From contig CM037472.1 in the NCBI GenBank assembly GCA_021014325.1, forward strand, positions 8,494,001-8,558,000: a DNA stretch of 64,000 bases, written 5' to 3'. Of this stretch, positions 49,769 through 58,800 are shown piece by piece (positions within the stretch are counted from its first letter, which is position 1; each line of letters opens with the position of its first letter). A model generated the notes under the pieces. The model was not told the DNA's origin and ran no database searches. It saw only the letters and a list, made by a program, of their open reading frames with translations. Both the position numbers and the translations under genes were made by a program. This DNA comes from Plazaster borealis (taxonomy: Eukaryota > Echinodermata > Asteroidea > Forcipulatida > Labidiasteridae).

Positions 49769-51465
49769 ATTAGCTCTTTTGGCTTTTTTTCTTGCTTGGT
49801 TTTATGATGTGTCTTTTATGGTCTAGTTTTGATTTTAGGCATATTTTCCCGTGGTGAGTCTTTTGTTTGTTTATCTGTCCGTCACTTGTCTGCTTGTTTG
49901 TCTGTCTTGTGTTTTGTGTTGATTTGTGTTTTTGTTTGGGGCGTTTGCTTGTTTGTTTATTGTGTTTTTGTGTTGGTTTGCTTGTTGTCATACTGACTTC
50001 ATGTTCTGTTGTTTTGTCTGTTTGTTTTGTTGGGATGTTGGGTTGTTTGTTTATTTTTGGGTTGTTTATTTGTTTATTTATGTGGTTTGCTCGTTTGTTG
50101 GGGTGTCGGGATGTTTGTTTTTGATTATCATTGTGTTAGTATTTTTATATAAAATTATTTAGATTTGTATGACCAGTGGCTTGTGGGATAGACTTTTGTA
50201 CTTCCCTGGACTACTCCTGGTAAAGATGTTTTGATTGTCCTAAGTTTAAAAACATAAACAAAAAAACCATAAACAAATTAATGAATAATATTTTGAAGGA
50301 AAGAAATATTATTTTGAGGGAGTGAAATACATTCCCTGTTTTTGTTGTACCTTTTACATGTTTTTCTTTGCATGTCCCCTAACGGCCTCCGTTGTTAGGG
50401 GCGCCGTTAGAAAGGCCTAAATAATAACTAAAATTCACTCGCCTTACCGTAAATAATAGGCTTGAAATCGCGTTGGATAACTTCCTCTATCTCGTCAGAG
50501 TTATACCCTAAAGCTAACATAGTTGCAACTAAGGCTCCGGCACTGCTGCCAGCAAACCGTTTGATGTTCTTCAAGTAGCCAAGCTCTTCCAACACCTGCC
50601 GAGGGATTCAAACAGTTACGGGTAAACCTTGAATAATCTTTTCGACTTAACTATGGCGTACACACACATTTTCATTTTCATTGTCTGGGGGGGGGCAAGG
50701 AAGTAATTTGGGTGAGTTCTATACGCCAACATTAACCAATGGGTTGCGTGAGCATGCGCTGCCAAACGCATCATTCACAAACAGGAAATACTTGAAATTC
50801 CGATTGTGGTATATGTCGGTATAAGCTCGTTTGTTTGCTTAACTAATTAAGTTTTATATTTTGGTTTAATTTACCATATTTTCGTCTTGAAAATTGACAC
50901 ACTGATTTGTTGCCCCTTCTAAATCAAATCACTGACCCCTGGTGATTGACACCTCCTCTAGTACGACTGGCATGGTCCAGCTTAGGATATCATGGCATAA
51001 TGAGCTGACCAATGTGTACGACGCGTGGTTGTTATTATTAAGAGAATGAAAATATTACAATGTCATCATGTGCTGACAGCGGCCCTCACTGTAGGGTTTT
51101 AAATCGTTGTGTGCTGAACATATTTGAAACACCTTTCTTCACTGTACTTCAATATATATGGTCATTTATTGACATTCGTTTTTTTTTTAAAACAAGCGGG
51201 TTTCAATAATTTGTGTCATCCTAACAAGTCCATAACACCACATGTTACGTTCATGTAACATTTACGAAAATTAAGCAAGGGCCACACCTTAACTTTGAGA
51301 GAATTTACTTACTCTGATAGCCCCAATGTGTGCTATTCCAGCACATCCTCCACCTTCCAACGCAAGGTTTTCAAAATCGACCTCATATCCTTCAAATTCC
51401 TGACGCTCATTTACCGACAGAAATTGTTGTATGTTATTCGTCTCAACTTGGGTACTACTTGTCAT
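22491..51465 (-). CDS. Patatin-like phospholipase with inserted EF-hands (patatin A)
   Basis: Likely cytosolic lipid acyl hydrolase. Exons: 51313-51465, 50448-50595, 37604-37740, 34905-35040, 34543-34626, 33456-33583, 32478-32578, 24520-24667, 24266-24376, 23757-23915, 23030-23125, 22491-22604. They total 1515 nt with all phases agreeing, giving 504 residues. GGGCAG (38-43) is the oxyanion loop, GSSAG (67-71) carries nucleophile Ser69, and DGG (206-208) carries Asp206. Two EF-hand loops follow: [12 protein letters not shown] (326-337, canonical) and DTQQNNKIEHNE (376-387, Asn instead of Gly at position 6). A final segment (about 440-485) resembles the usual patatin C-terminal strand and helix, so the EF-hands sit inside the patatin region. 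No signal peptide or membrane segment is seen. ATG 51,465 was chosen because it precedes the domain closely; an upstream exon is not excluded. A BEL element and a tRNA-like array enlarge its introns without touching exons. Confidence 0.88.
22763..22883. repeat. Short hairpin in patatin A intron 11
   Basis: Arms TTGGAGCCGGAAGTGCA and TGCACTTCCGGCTCCAA are perfect complements, with outer ATCCTG/CAGGAT pairs and inner ATTAATGAA/TTCATTAAT pairs. Origin is probably a small foldback element. Confidence 0.65.
23461..23746. repeat. GGGTCA/TGACCC-rich element, copy 2 (best preserved)
   Basis: Inverted ends ACTCTAAAAACTCCAGGGTC and the complement of GACCCGTTTTTATAGAGT enclose about a dozen GGGTCA or TGACCC hexamers, including GGGTCAGAATTGACCC. 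It ends 10 bp from exon 10 of patatin A. Confidence 0.75.
24266..24667 (-). CDS. EF-hand exons 8 and 9 of patatin A
   Basis: Exon 8 (24520-24667) carries the complete first EF-hand, flanked by predicted helices. Exon 9 (24266-24376) carries the entering helix and the first seven loop residues of the second, and exon 10 completes the loop. Exons 9 and 10 both start and end in phase 0. Patatin B has the same arrangement at 58759-58906, 58448-58558 and 57812-57970. Confidence 0.85.
24692..24697. repeat. BEL target site duplication, left
   Basis: GTAGTG directly borders the element and is matched by GTAGTG at 32,313-32,318 on the other side. Confidence 0.85.
24698..25599 (-). repeat. BEL/Pao 3' LTR
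   Basis: 902 bp, TG...CA ends (TGTAGCC...GGCTACA). It is almost identical to 31414-32312: I found one substitution and one 3-bp indel. It contains GGTGAAGGTGGTGAAGG micro-repeats. A short purine-rich stretch, AGGGGCCGGGA on the minus strand, lies next to it inside the element and may be the polypurine tract. Confidence 0.93.
25723..26385 (-). pseudogene. BEL integrase, second half and C-terminal domain
   Basis: Continues the integrase core with [14 protein letters not shown], which includes the catalytic Glu region. It then runs into the C-terminal domain common in BEL/Pao polyproteins (DUF5641-like), ending in a normal stop. It is in a different frame from the preceding segment. The break is near 26,430, beside a short G run. 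Confidence 0.85.
26424..27491 (-). pseudogene. BEL integrase, zinc-binding and core domain
   Basis: Shows an HHCC zinc-binding region ([14 protein letters not shown], then CIPCRKQRA) and the start of the DDE core (VGVDFFGPF, then [10 protein letters not shown]). It overlaps the RNase H segment in another frame and breaks off before the second catalytic Asp. Confidence 0.88.
27292..28122 (-). pseudogene. BEL RNase H region
   Basis: Contains the connection region ([15 protein letters not shown]) and RNase H motifs ([20 protein letters not shown]), followed by NPADDVSRG. Such order is typical of BEL/Pao. A frame change near 27,345 separates it from the integrase segment. Confidence 0.88.
28110..28412 (-). 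pseudogene. BEL reverse transcriptase, catalytic YVDD segment
   Basis: Carries [14 protein letters not shown] and the catalytic motif FYVDDCLKS near 28,285. It is separated from the upstream RT part by a one-base frame change at about 28,412 and from the next segment by another near 28,115. Confidence 0.88.
28409..28939 (-). pseudogene. BEL reverse transcriptase, N-terminal segment
   Basis: Fingers and palm region: [18 protein letters not shown] and [15 protein letters not shown], which supplies the first catalytic Asp. An in-frame TAG near 28,946 separates it from the short linker segment 28943-29125. Confidence 0.86.
28943..29125 (-). pseudogene. BEL protease-RT linker
   Basis: Begins with a GWTLNGP block that usually follows the protease in this family and ends at an in-frame TAG. 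It is in the same frame as the RT segment downstream. Confidence 0.7.
29083..29949 (-). pseudogene. BEL zinc knuckle and aspartic protease
   Basis: Starts within the zinc-knuckle region ([14 protein letters not shown]) and then has the protease active site LLDSGST near 29,515. It is frame-shifted relative to gag near 29,940 and to the linker near 29,150. The latter break lies at a G run. Confidence 0.86.
29895..30755 (-). pseudogene. BEL gag, main part
   Basis: Matches the gag-type domain of Pao/BEL elements (DUF1759-like) with [19 protein letters not shown] and a long helical body. It ends as the first zinc knuckle begins (CWYC). Confidence 0.84.
30783..31271 (-). pseudogene. BEL gag, N-terminal coiled-coil part
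   Basis: Ser-rich start followed by a long charged helix ([18 protein letters not shown]), probably a coiled coil. It is in the same frame as the main gag part and separated from it only by one TGA at 30,783-30,785. Confidence 0.75.
31414..32312 (-). repeat. BEL/Pao 5' LTR
   Basis: 899 bp. This is the upstream LTR of the minus-strand element, near-identical to 24698-25599, with TG...CA ends. Confidence 0.93.
32313..32318. repeat. BEL target site duplication, right
   Basis: GTAGTG, identical to 24,692-24,697. Confidence 0.85.
32863..33257. repeat. Three spaced copies of GACGCCACGARCTA
   Basis: The 14-mer occurs at 32863-32876, 33047-33060 and 33244-33257, about 185-197 bp apart, in patatin A intron 6. 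The sequence between copies is not clearly repeated. Significance is unknown. Confidence 0.5.
33708..33815. repeat. Degenerate relative of the 58,039 element
   Basis: CCGAATTGGCGGCTAC, GTTGCTAAGG and GACGTCCT appear in the same order as in 58,039-58,177, which lies in the paralogous gene but in another intron. Confidence 0.5.
34543..34626 (-). CDS. Catalytic Asp exon (exon 5) of patatin A
   Basis: Encodes [17 protein letters not shown] is the Asp of the patatin Ser-Asp dyad. The paralogous exon is 61603-61686 with [13 protein letters not shown]. Confidence 0.92.
35530..35717. mobile_element. TTAA MITE, family B, truncated
   Basis: Right half only, with CTTCGATGACCAATTGAGCC and a decayed terminus followed by TTAA. 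A poly-G segment (35,780-35,840) follows. Confidence 0.55.
35985..36490. mobile_element. Foldback element with roughly 100-bp arms
   Basis: Arms near 35,990-36,090 and 36,385-36,490 are inverted copies sharing TCGCAAATAAT, TGCGCA and GTCGTGAAATCA. There is no ORF of transposase type between them. Confidence 0.6.
36767..36944. mobile_element. AT-rich palindromic MITE
   Basis: Termini CAGCGGAAAAGTAATTCG and GAATTACTTTCCCGCTG enclose repeated ATAACGAATT palindromes. Confidence 0.75.
37168..37543. mobile_element. TTAA-flanked MITE, family B, complete
   Basis: TTAA at both ends and inverted termini AGGTATCGTACACGTTTGGT and ACCAAACGTGTACGATGCCT. It ends 61 bp from exon 3 of patatin A. Relatives are at 21,158 and 35,530. 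Confidence 0.85.
38225..38440. repeat. Foldback repeat left of the array
   Basis: Blocks such as ATTTCGTYCCCTCAAAAT on one arm and ATTTTGAGGGAACGA on the other form a large imperfect hairpin. A similar block (ATTATTTTGAGGGAGTGAAA) lies right of the array near 50,310. Confidence 0.6.
38923..38995 (+). tRNA. First, degenerate tRNA-like copy
   Basis: Like the other copies except in the T arm, where ATCAAGCGC replaces ATCCCACTC. This destroys the end of the B box and part of the stem. Edge repeats of arrays often decay, because they escape homogenisation. Confidence 0.5.
39242..39314 (+). tRNA. Representative tRNA-like copy (GTT in anticodon position)
   Basis: The cloverleaf folds with a perfect 7-bp acceptor stem (GGCTAGA with TCTAGTC), a 4-bp D stem (GCTC/GAGC), an anticodon stem with four pairs and a C-A mismatch next to the loop, and a T stem with one mismatch. 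The A box TAGCTCAGTTGG and B box GGTTCAAATCC are intact, and TTTTT follows two bases after the discriminator region. The loop ACGTTAA puts GTT (Asn) at the anticodon, but base 33 is C where U is nearly universal. It may be a SINE-head pseudo-tRNA and not a translating tRNA. Thirty-two other copies have the same sequence. Confidence 0.6.
48379..48451 (+). tRNA. Variant tRNA-like copy
   Basis: Two changes from the array consensus: G to T at acceptor position 2, which breaks a pair, and GG to TG in the D loop inside the A box. The same unit has several changes near 48,232-48,262, so this unit is the most diverged in the array interior. Confidence 0.5.
49740..49763. repeat. TA dinucleotide microsatellite ending the array
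   Basis: A run of TA repeats starts exactly where the array unit breaks off after CCCAAAATCA. Confidence 0.9.
49840..50115. repeat. TTTG-rich simple repeat
   Basis: Imperfect GTTTGTTTGT repeats with GTTGGGGTGTCGGGATG near 50,097. The long open frame across it is a by-product of the repeat and not a gene. Confidence 0.75.
50280..50345. repeat. TTTTGAGGGA block right of the array
   Basis: ATTATTTTGAGGGAGTGAAA resembles the foldback block at 38,225-38,440 on the other side of the array. Confidence 0.45.
50448..50595 (-). CDS. Catalytic Ser exon (exon 2) of patatin A
   Basis: Encodes [20 protein letters not shown] followed by [16 protein letters not shown] is the G-x-S-x-G nucleophile elbow. 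The exon begins in phase 0 and ends one base into a codon. Confidence 0.93.
51313..51465 (-). CDS. First coding exon of patatin A (oxyanion loop)
   Basis: 51 codons from ATG 51,465: a short leader and then [26 protein letters not shown] is the glycine-rich oxyanion loop. It ends at a good GTAAGT donor. The frame stays open upstream of the ATG for a distance, so the start is probable but not certain. Confidence 0.8.
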
Positions 51466-52374
51466 TCTTGTAGCTGTCCCGATTTCCAGACGTCCAAAGC
51501 GTTACTTTCTGAAAGGTATAAGGGTTGTCCACCAAGACTGCTGTATGGTGGAACAGCAGCCACTAGACCAGATACTGATAAAACTTGTAATGGTTAGTTT
51601 ATTTACTGAAAATCAGAGGATTTGAAAGAATGCACCCTCCAATAGACATACAATAATATGCTTAAAGAACACTTCTATGAACCGAAGTCTAAGTGGCGTG
51701 CACAACAGGTAGATTTAGAAGCACGTAACACAGGGGGAAAATACACTGGAAAATACACTGCACCATTTTCTTTACAATCATGAAACCAACCCAACGAGCA
51801 CAAAACTTTCGAAAGTTTGCTGATTCCTCACAAAAATCTATGTAATGAATCATCTTAGATACAAATCTAAACTCACTTTAATCTATCTTGGTTGTCAATG
51901 CAGTAGGCCTATACTTCGTACAGCAGGAAAGAACGGTAATTATTGTAACGGCATTTACATGTCGACGAAAAGTGAACTGTGAGAGTAACTCTGCTTTTTG
52001 TTGATGTTTACATGTAGCTTATTGTCATGACAATTCAAAAGCTGCAGTACGTGTTTGGAATAATAATATAAGTTACTATACCATTACACACAGTGCTCGG
52101 TAAATACTTCCCGGACCCATAATGTGCCGAAGTATTGATCACAAGCCTGTAACTGCACTAAAAACAATTTATGTTGCGATCTTTTTTCGACCGGTAAAAA
52201 CCAAATATTTTCATTAATTATTTAAGCTAAATTGACTGAGTCTAACCTGTCACGAAGTTTGATCGCTTTTGTAGCAATTATGTTTTCCCACAAAACTCTT
52301 GTTTTCGCGAGCATGTTTGGTCCAATGAATAAATATTTATGTAGTTCGTGATAATTGTAGATGTCATAAAGTCA

Positions 52375-52649
52375 AAACCTCGTCCCCATGGTTTACTTTA
52401 TTTCAACCATGTTTACAATAGTAAACTCTGGGAGGGAAACTCCTTACTTGGACCCTGATTGGACAACGACTGGTGTACAAAAGTCTAACGTAAACATGTT
52501 AAGTTACTCATTCAGTATTCACCATGTTCACAGCCAGATTATTCTAATTTGCATACGTATCCAAAAGTTTTGAATATGCAAATGATCCAATACCAGGGTG
52601 AGAGAGCGGTCAACCTCGTACTGCTGGACACACCATGGGGACGAGGTTG
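52375..52649. mobile_element. MITE with 9-bp target duplication
   Basis: Inverted ends AACCTCGTCCCCATGG and CCATGGGGACGAGGTT. The flanks carry the direct repeat ATAAAGTCA (52,366-52,374 and 52,650-52,658). Nine bases suggest a Mutator-like mobiliser, although 8 bp (hAT) plus a chance match is possible. Confidence 0.8.
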
Positions 52650-53455
52650 ATAAAGTCAGACTTCAACTGTATGTTACATATTGCTTTACAGTTTTGGTAG
52701 ACTTGGGATCAAATACCAAGCTTCGCTCGTTCCCATTCGGTGATGTTCGTTTACTTCCTTCCTTAGTCGCACAGTCTTTATTGTGTTGTAACTGTAAGTG
52801 TCACGGCCAGCTTCATCATAATATGTAGTTTTGTTGTTAATGTAATCCAGCTTCGTTGGAAGGTTGAGGGTGTATGGTTCGATTTGGTAAAATCGTCTGT
52901 AAAGAGACTTTACAAAACAAGGATCAATATCGGTAACATTGGGCTAGGATTGGGGTTGTATTCAGAATCATTGACATGACCAAGTGAAAGAGTTTGCCCA
53001 AGAGCACATGATGGCAGCGACTCAAGTCATGCCTCATTACAATTTGAGGTCGAGGCAGCCACGGGGATGACAAACAATGATGATGGAGTGAGTGCAAAAT
53101 AAACAACTTATTAACATAAAACTAATTGCATCATCCACGCACCAATAAACTAAAAACAACTTTAAAGAATAATTACAAATTAACCATGTAAATAAAAAAC
53201 AAAGAACAGTTTTGTTTTTAAATGAATAAAAATGTAAAAGATAAATTAAAACAAATTAAAATTTAAGAAAGGAAAAACCAAAATCACAAGTAAGTGCTTT
53301 TTATTTTTTTTAATAGTGAGTTAAAGCAAAAAATTAAACATAAATCTACAAAATAATAAAGAAAACAATTCTTCGGAATTAAAAAGAAATCAAAGTAAGT
53401 TTAAAATGTGCAGTTTTTATCAGAAGTTTACTTTGTGCCTGTTTGTGCTTAGCAC

Positions 53456-53590
53456 GGGCTCGATTTTACAAAGCACTAAGATTCATCTTAAGATGAGTTG
53501 TCACTATTTCAATAGTGATTTGTATTGTGACGTCACACTTTGCTCAGCAGATTGATTTGCTCTTAAGATCAGTCTTATAGCTTTGAAATC
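53456..53590. mobile_element. Fragment of the GGGCTC MITE family
   Basis: Left end GGGCTCGATTTTACAAAGCA followed by CTTAAGATGAGTTGTC, as in 1090-1386. The right end is unclear. Confidence 0.5.
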
Positions 53591-54296
53591 AAACCAATGA
53601 AATACTTGAATTGTGATCGAAACAAATTGTTTTGAACACTACAACAATGCGGCAACCAATTGTATTTCTTTTAGATTATAACAAGTGTGGGTTAAACCAG
53701 TAACCACTAGTAAACCTTGTACCTTTTAAACCATTGCATGGTGCTATAAATGAATAGGCCTCATACTTCAAACGTAGCTCCACATATCTTGCAGGAAAAA
53801 AATTGTAGTCAGACAAGAGCTACATTGAGGGGCTATTTAGGTAGGAACTGTACTTGTGGGCTTTTCTCACATTGTGGGGTGAACCCCACATAGTTTAAAA
53901 CAGAAAAGATTAAAGAAAAGGGATCATGTAGTCACATTACTAGTCAAAAGTTTAACATGCTAAGAGTTTTAGGAAATCAAATTTCTTATTGCACAAGATA
54001 AACCCCCCAGAAAAAAAAACCAACAAAAAACTAACAAGCTATATATGCTCTTACCGTCTACTCTTTGATATAAATTAAAGAAACATTCAGTTGAATCATC
54101 AGTATATTCGAACACAGGGGAAACAAAGTTAATTGTAAATAAAGGTTCCTTCATTTACACCGTCTTATTTATAATAATCAAAATTTAAGATTTTGAAAAT
54201 CTTCAAATTGTTTTAATCATAGCACATTCAATTGAATGAATTCATTTCAAAAGACATACGTTAAATTAAACATATTCCAACAATGTAAGGGCCATG

Positions 54297-54470
54297 TCAC
54301 ACGAGGCAATTGGCAACCAGTTCTAGGCAATCTCCAAAAAGAAAAGGCATTCATATTTGAAAGGTTCACATATTTTTATTGGGGATCGCAATGTGCCACC
54401 AAAGTTGTCCCGTAGCATGCACTTCAGTTGGTTGCCTCTAAAGTTGCCTCCAAAAGTTGCCCCGTGTAAC
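54297..54470. mobile_element. MITE with GTSACACGRGGCAA ends
   Basis: Left GTCACACGAGGCAATTGGCA, and right the complement of TTGCCCCGTGTAAC. Extra GTTGCCTC blocks are tandem near the right end. Confidence 0.7.
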
Positions 54471-54619
54471 AACAGTAAAGACAGTTCATGGTAGCATAGT
54501 GTGGAAAGAGAAAGGTATTGCAGAAAAGGGCGCAAAATTGCAACAGGAACTTAAGCCTCTCAAACTCTGCATGAATCTCAGATCGAGACCTATAGCACAC
54601 AACCCACTTCAAGCAACAG

Positions 54620-54692
54620 TCAATGTACATGTACACATACATGTAGTACATTACATGTAGTACATTGTGTATACATGTAGTACATTGTATAT
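54620..54692. repeat. ACATGTAGTACATT tandem repeat
   Basis: Three imperfect copies of TACATGTAGTACATTG in a row. Each is partly self-complementary. Confidence 0.75.
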
Positions 54693-55255
54693 CAAAAACC
54701 TGTTCACACAGGCCTTGCTGCAATGGTAACACATGTTTATATTCCTACGCCTTGACAATAGTAACGGAGAGAAGATATTTATACAGAACATGAACACCTG
54801 TTATACTCAGCTATATAAAACCCTTAATTATAAATAAACTTGAATATGCTCGTCGAGCAAATAGCTTGTTTGAATAAAACATGATTTGATAAATGACAGA
54901 CTACTTTAGCTCAATGTATGAACACAGTTGTGGCGGTGATAGGTCATACTGTATTTACAATAATATTAAAGAGATGTGTCATTTGAAGGTGAAGTTAATG
55001 TGCACTAAAAACCCAACTCTCTACAGTTATATAATTAGTAGCCTACTATTTGTGCATTTGACAAATAACTATAATCTTAAACTAATCAATAAAATGGTTC
55101 AAAAATTACAAAAAACCATACGGATCATGGCGTTTAGTTATTAATGAAATCCAAAATGCTCGTTAAAACAGTTATTTAAATATTCAATATTTTCCTTTAG
55201 TCAATGAAATTATGAATTTCACTTGAGACACTGAACAAAACCAACCCATATCCCA

Positions 55256-55418
55256 AACAAACAAACAAACAAACAAACAAACAAACAAACAAACAAACAA
55301 ACAAACAAACAAACAAACAAACAAACAACCAACCAAACAAACAAACAAACACCCCAACACCCCCAACACCCCAGCAAACAAACAAACAAACAAACAAACA
55401 AACAAACAAACAAACAGC
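55256..55418. repeat. CAAA tetranucleotide microsatellite
   Basis: Long CAAACAAACAAA runs interrupted at 55,350-55,375 by CACCCCAACACCCCCAACAC. The Leu/Phe/Val/Cys frame on the minus strand is simply the translated repeat. Confidence 0.95.
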
Positions 55419-55895
55419 CCAACAAACAATGAGTAGGGCCTACTGTTTGTATTACCTCATGTTTCTAACAGTCACGTATAGGCCTATACAATAATGCACG
55501 TTAATAAAATTGGGCTATTTTGAAAATGAGTCACAATTCAAGCATGATGTCTCCTTTGGAAAACAACATGTTACTGTTAGATATGTAAATACCAAATTTG
55601 ACGATGGTATGAGGAATAGAACCCCTGAATATGACGTCACAAGCCCATATCATTGGCTGAGAGTTGTGAGCAGCGCGCACGCGTGCATGTTTGCAATGTT
55701 TGACCTCAGCGATGTCGCTAATACATGACAAGGGGTCTATTTTAAAAAAAAGGAATACTTTCAAAAGTGTTCTGAAAGTATTTTTTTTTAGAACTTGGAA
55801 GAAAAAGTAAACCGCTCGTTTTTATCTTGACACAGTGAAAAAAAACCCATAAACTTAAACAACAAAAGTTGTAACAAAGTTGTTTTTCCAAAAAG

Positions 55896-58800
55896 TTAAC
55901 TGCCACTTTCCGACACAGAGCCGATGACATCCCCTAATTCAAGCGATGGGTAGATTCCTCGTTTACGCTCCCGCAGGAAGGATAGCACAGCTTGTTTCCC
56001 ACACTATGAAACGGTAAAAGGAAACAAAATTTAAGTTGGATTTTTCACCGGACTGAAAAATGTTTTATTATGGAGAGAAATATTTGTATCTCTGGTCATG
56101 GAAGACTCATCTGGACGTTGTACTTTAATGTTACCATAAAATATTGTCATTGTGTATAGTGTTTTGTACTTTTTGAAAAGATGTTTAATTTCACAAGTTT
56201 CGCAGCAATTAAGAAAATGCCCCTATTTCACAACATCTGCAGATAATGTAGCACAACCATGGGCGTATGGGGCTCTTATTAAGGGGGTATGCAAGTTTGG
56301 GTAGGAATAATCTGGGTCGCAATAAATGCGGTTCAGAATAGCTTCATCTTTAATTCCTATTACCGCACCTGTATGAGAAAATCTTTATCACCCTTTTGCA
56401 TGCTCCAGTCAAAAGTTCCCAAATATCCCGTATTGATGCCAATGGTGCGAGAACAATCAGAACCCTAAACAAAACAAAACAAAAATAATGGCATTTCTAT
56501 AAAGACCACGTGTTTGAGCAAAATAAGCATGCATCTTTATAGGCTAGGTCTATATAAAGTGTTAAAGAGAAAGTTTGTTTTTTGGAAGAGTAGTTCTGGG
56601 TTTCAAAAACTAGATCATGATTGAGTGAAAATAACGCAAAACGATCATCGAAATAAATACCAGTGATTTGCGGGGTCTTCAAGTGCTAGGTCTTCAGTTG
56701 CTATCTTCTCTACTTTGAAGGTATTTTAGATGAAAATATATCTCGAAGAATGGTACGAACTTGAGTAAGCTTTCAAATTGAAACCATTCTATTATTTCTC
56801 GATATAGAATTTCCATTCTTGTATAAAGTTGTCTTTAAAAACCCCTGGCACTTAGTTCTTATAATAACACAATCTCACCTGCGGGTTGGTTACAACACTG
56901 CAAACAATGGGGTGTTTAAATTGATACCATGGGTACTGTCACAATACAGATACCGAACAAAAGAATCATAGGGTGTTAAAATAACACTAATATCTGCCAA
57001 CAGAATTACTTCGGTGTTATTTTAACATCCTACGATGTCAATTTTGATTCTCTTTTAATGTGACAACACCCATGGTGTCAATTTGAACACTCCAGTTTTT
57101 GCAGTGAACCCATACATTGTAATAATTTGAAAGGTTCTTTTTAATATGTTTTAATTCTTGCGCCTTGGCTTTGTACCTTAAAGTTTGTTTTCTTAATTCC
57201 CTATCGTACCGGTATTAGGCCTTTTTAAGTGGCCTAAAATACACCCAACTCCATATGAGTGGACAGCATGCTTGTATGTGTCATGACTTATAAGTTTTCT
57301 CGTTGTGCACTGCAACACACCCGCTCACTGATCATGTGCTGTGACCAGCCACATTAATATAAGGTCAAATGTAATTCGACCACCCATATAACCAAGGCTT
57401 GACTATACATTCATATAAACCATGTAACCTGTGACATCATGTTTACAAAAGAGCCACATAGCCTGGACTTCCTGCAGACATGATTTGTACACAACTCAAT
57501 GGAAGAACACACAAAATCTTACATTTTATGCAGATTGTAGCCACTGTCTGATTATTGAATTTATGTGAAATTATGACACACAATGTAAAACTTCCCATCT
57601 GACCAGTGTAGTATGTTGCCTGCCAGGAAATGCCCATGAATGTACAAGGTCACTCTTTTTGTAAACAAAGGGTCACACATTCTATAGAGGGGTCAAATAT
57701 CAGGCTGTGCACGATGGAGTTTCTAGGTTCAGTTTTAAAAGGCGCATTGCAATTTTTTTTTTAAACTGCGTGCAAGCAGCCCGCTATCTCTACCCACAAT
57801 GTAATGCTAACCTTTGCAGTAACTCTTTGGGCGTGAATCATCAATGTTTCAACCAGAGCAGAGACAAACTCTTTGATACCGCAGATGTCACGGTCCTCGT
57901 AGCCCCGAACTGTCTGAGCTAGATCGACTCCTCGCTGCTCTGCCAGTCTCTCAATCTCTTTGTATTCGATCTGTGTTAGAATTAACGATTTGAAAAAACG
58001 ATTTGAAGAGCTGTTTAAGAAGAAAATATTGATTGTGAGGCCGCATCCGAATTGGCGACTACAGCTACGGCTACGGCTGTTGCTAAGGGTGTTGCTAAGG
58101 ACGTCCTATTCTTCAACGCATGGTGACGCGGAAATCTAGCCGTAGCCGTAGCTGTAGCCGCCAATTCGGACACGGCCTACTACTTAATTTTGCTGTTAAG
58201 CCATTGTTTGCAAAAAACCGGTCCCAATACTGTCAACTAGACATGACAGTATATTTGTCAGCAAATACGGTTATCTCTGCCAGGGCCCCCGGGGTACCAG
58301 TGGTTTATCCACTGTTGTTACTGTAAAATAGTTTTGTTGTTGTTTATGTAGTGTGGGAGGCCTACAACGCCGGATTGTATATGTACCCCTTATTCTCAAT
58401 TATTAAAGTCGCTAAATCCACAGAGGGACTTGTCTTTCAAAACGTACTTCTTCATTTTTGTTTGTGTCAATTCTGTCAAAGATGGCGTCTGCAATATTCG
58501 TGCTTTGAAAGGTTCCAAAGAGCAACTTGGTTTCCTCTTTAGTCAGTTCATCTCCATTCTAGAAACGAAAGAAAGAAAAAAAGAAGTCAGAAGACATGAA
58601 TCCTTTATAAACTCTTTCTATTTTTGCGAAACTACAGTTGAAGTCCGTGACAGTTAAATCAGAAACATGATCATTAATGTGAAAAAGACGCCCCACAAGT
58701 GTGTTCGGGGATCACGATGAAGGTTTGGAAACATTACTTTGTCGTAGGCCCTCTTTACCTTTTTATAAAAGTCCCGGAACTCTTGTCTTGAGATGGTTCC

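Larger units (their letters stand above)
51466..55895. other. Intergenic region between patatin B and patatin A
   Basis: It holds the presumed promoter of patatin A at its left side and the 3' flank of patatin B at its right side. MITEs lie at 52,375, 53,456 and 54,297, and simple repeats at 54,600 and 55,256. I see no exon. Confidence 0.5.

Noticed and set aside
49867..50162. Cys/Phe/Leu-rich frame to the right of the array
   Set aside because: It comes from a TTTG-rich simple repeat and has no splice or start context.
55184..55429. Hydrophobic Val-Cys-Leu-Phe repeat frame resembling membrane segments
   Set aside because: It is the direct translation of the CAAA microsatellite. All frames are open for the same reason.
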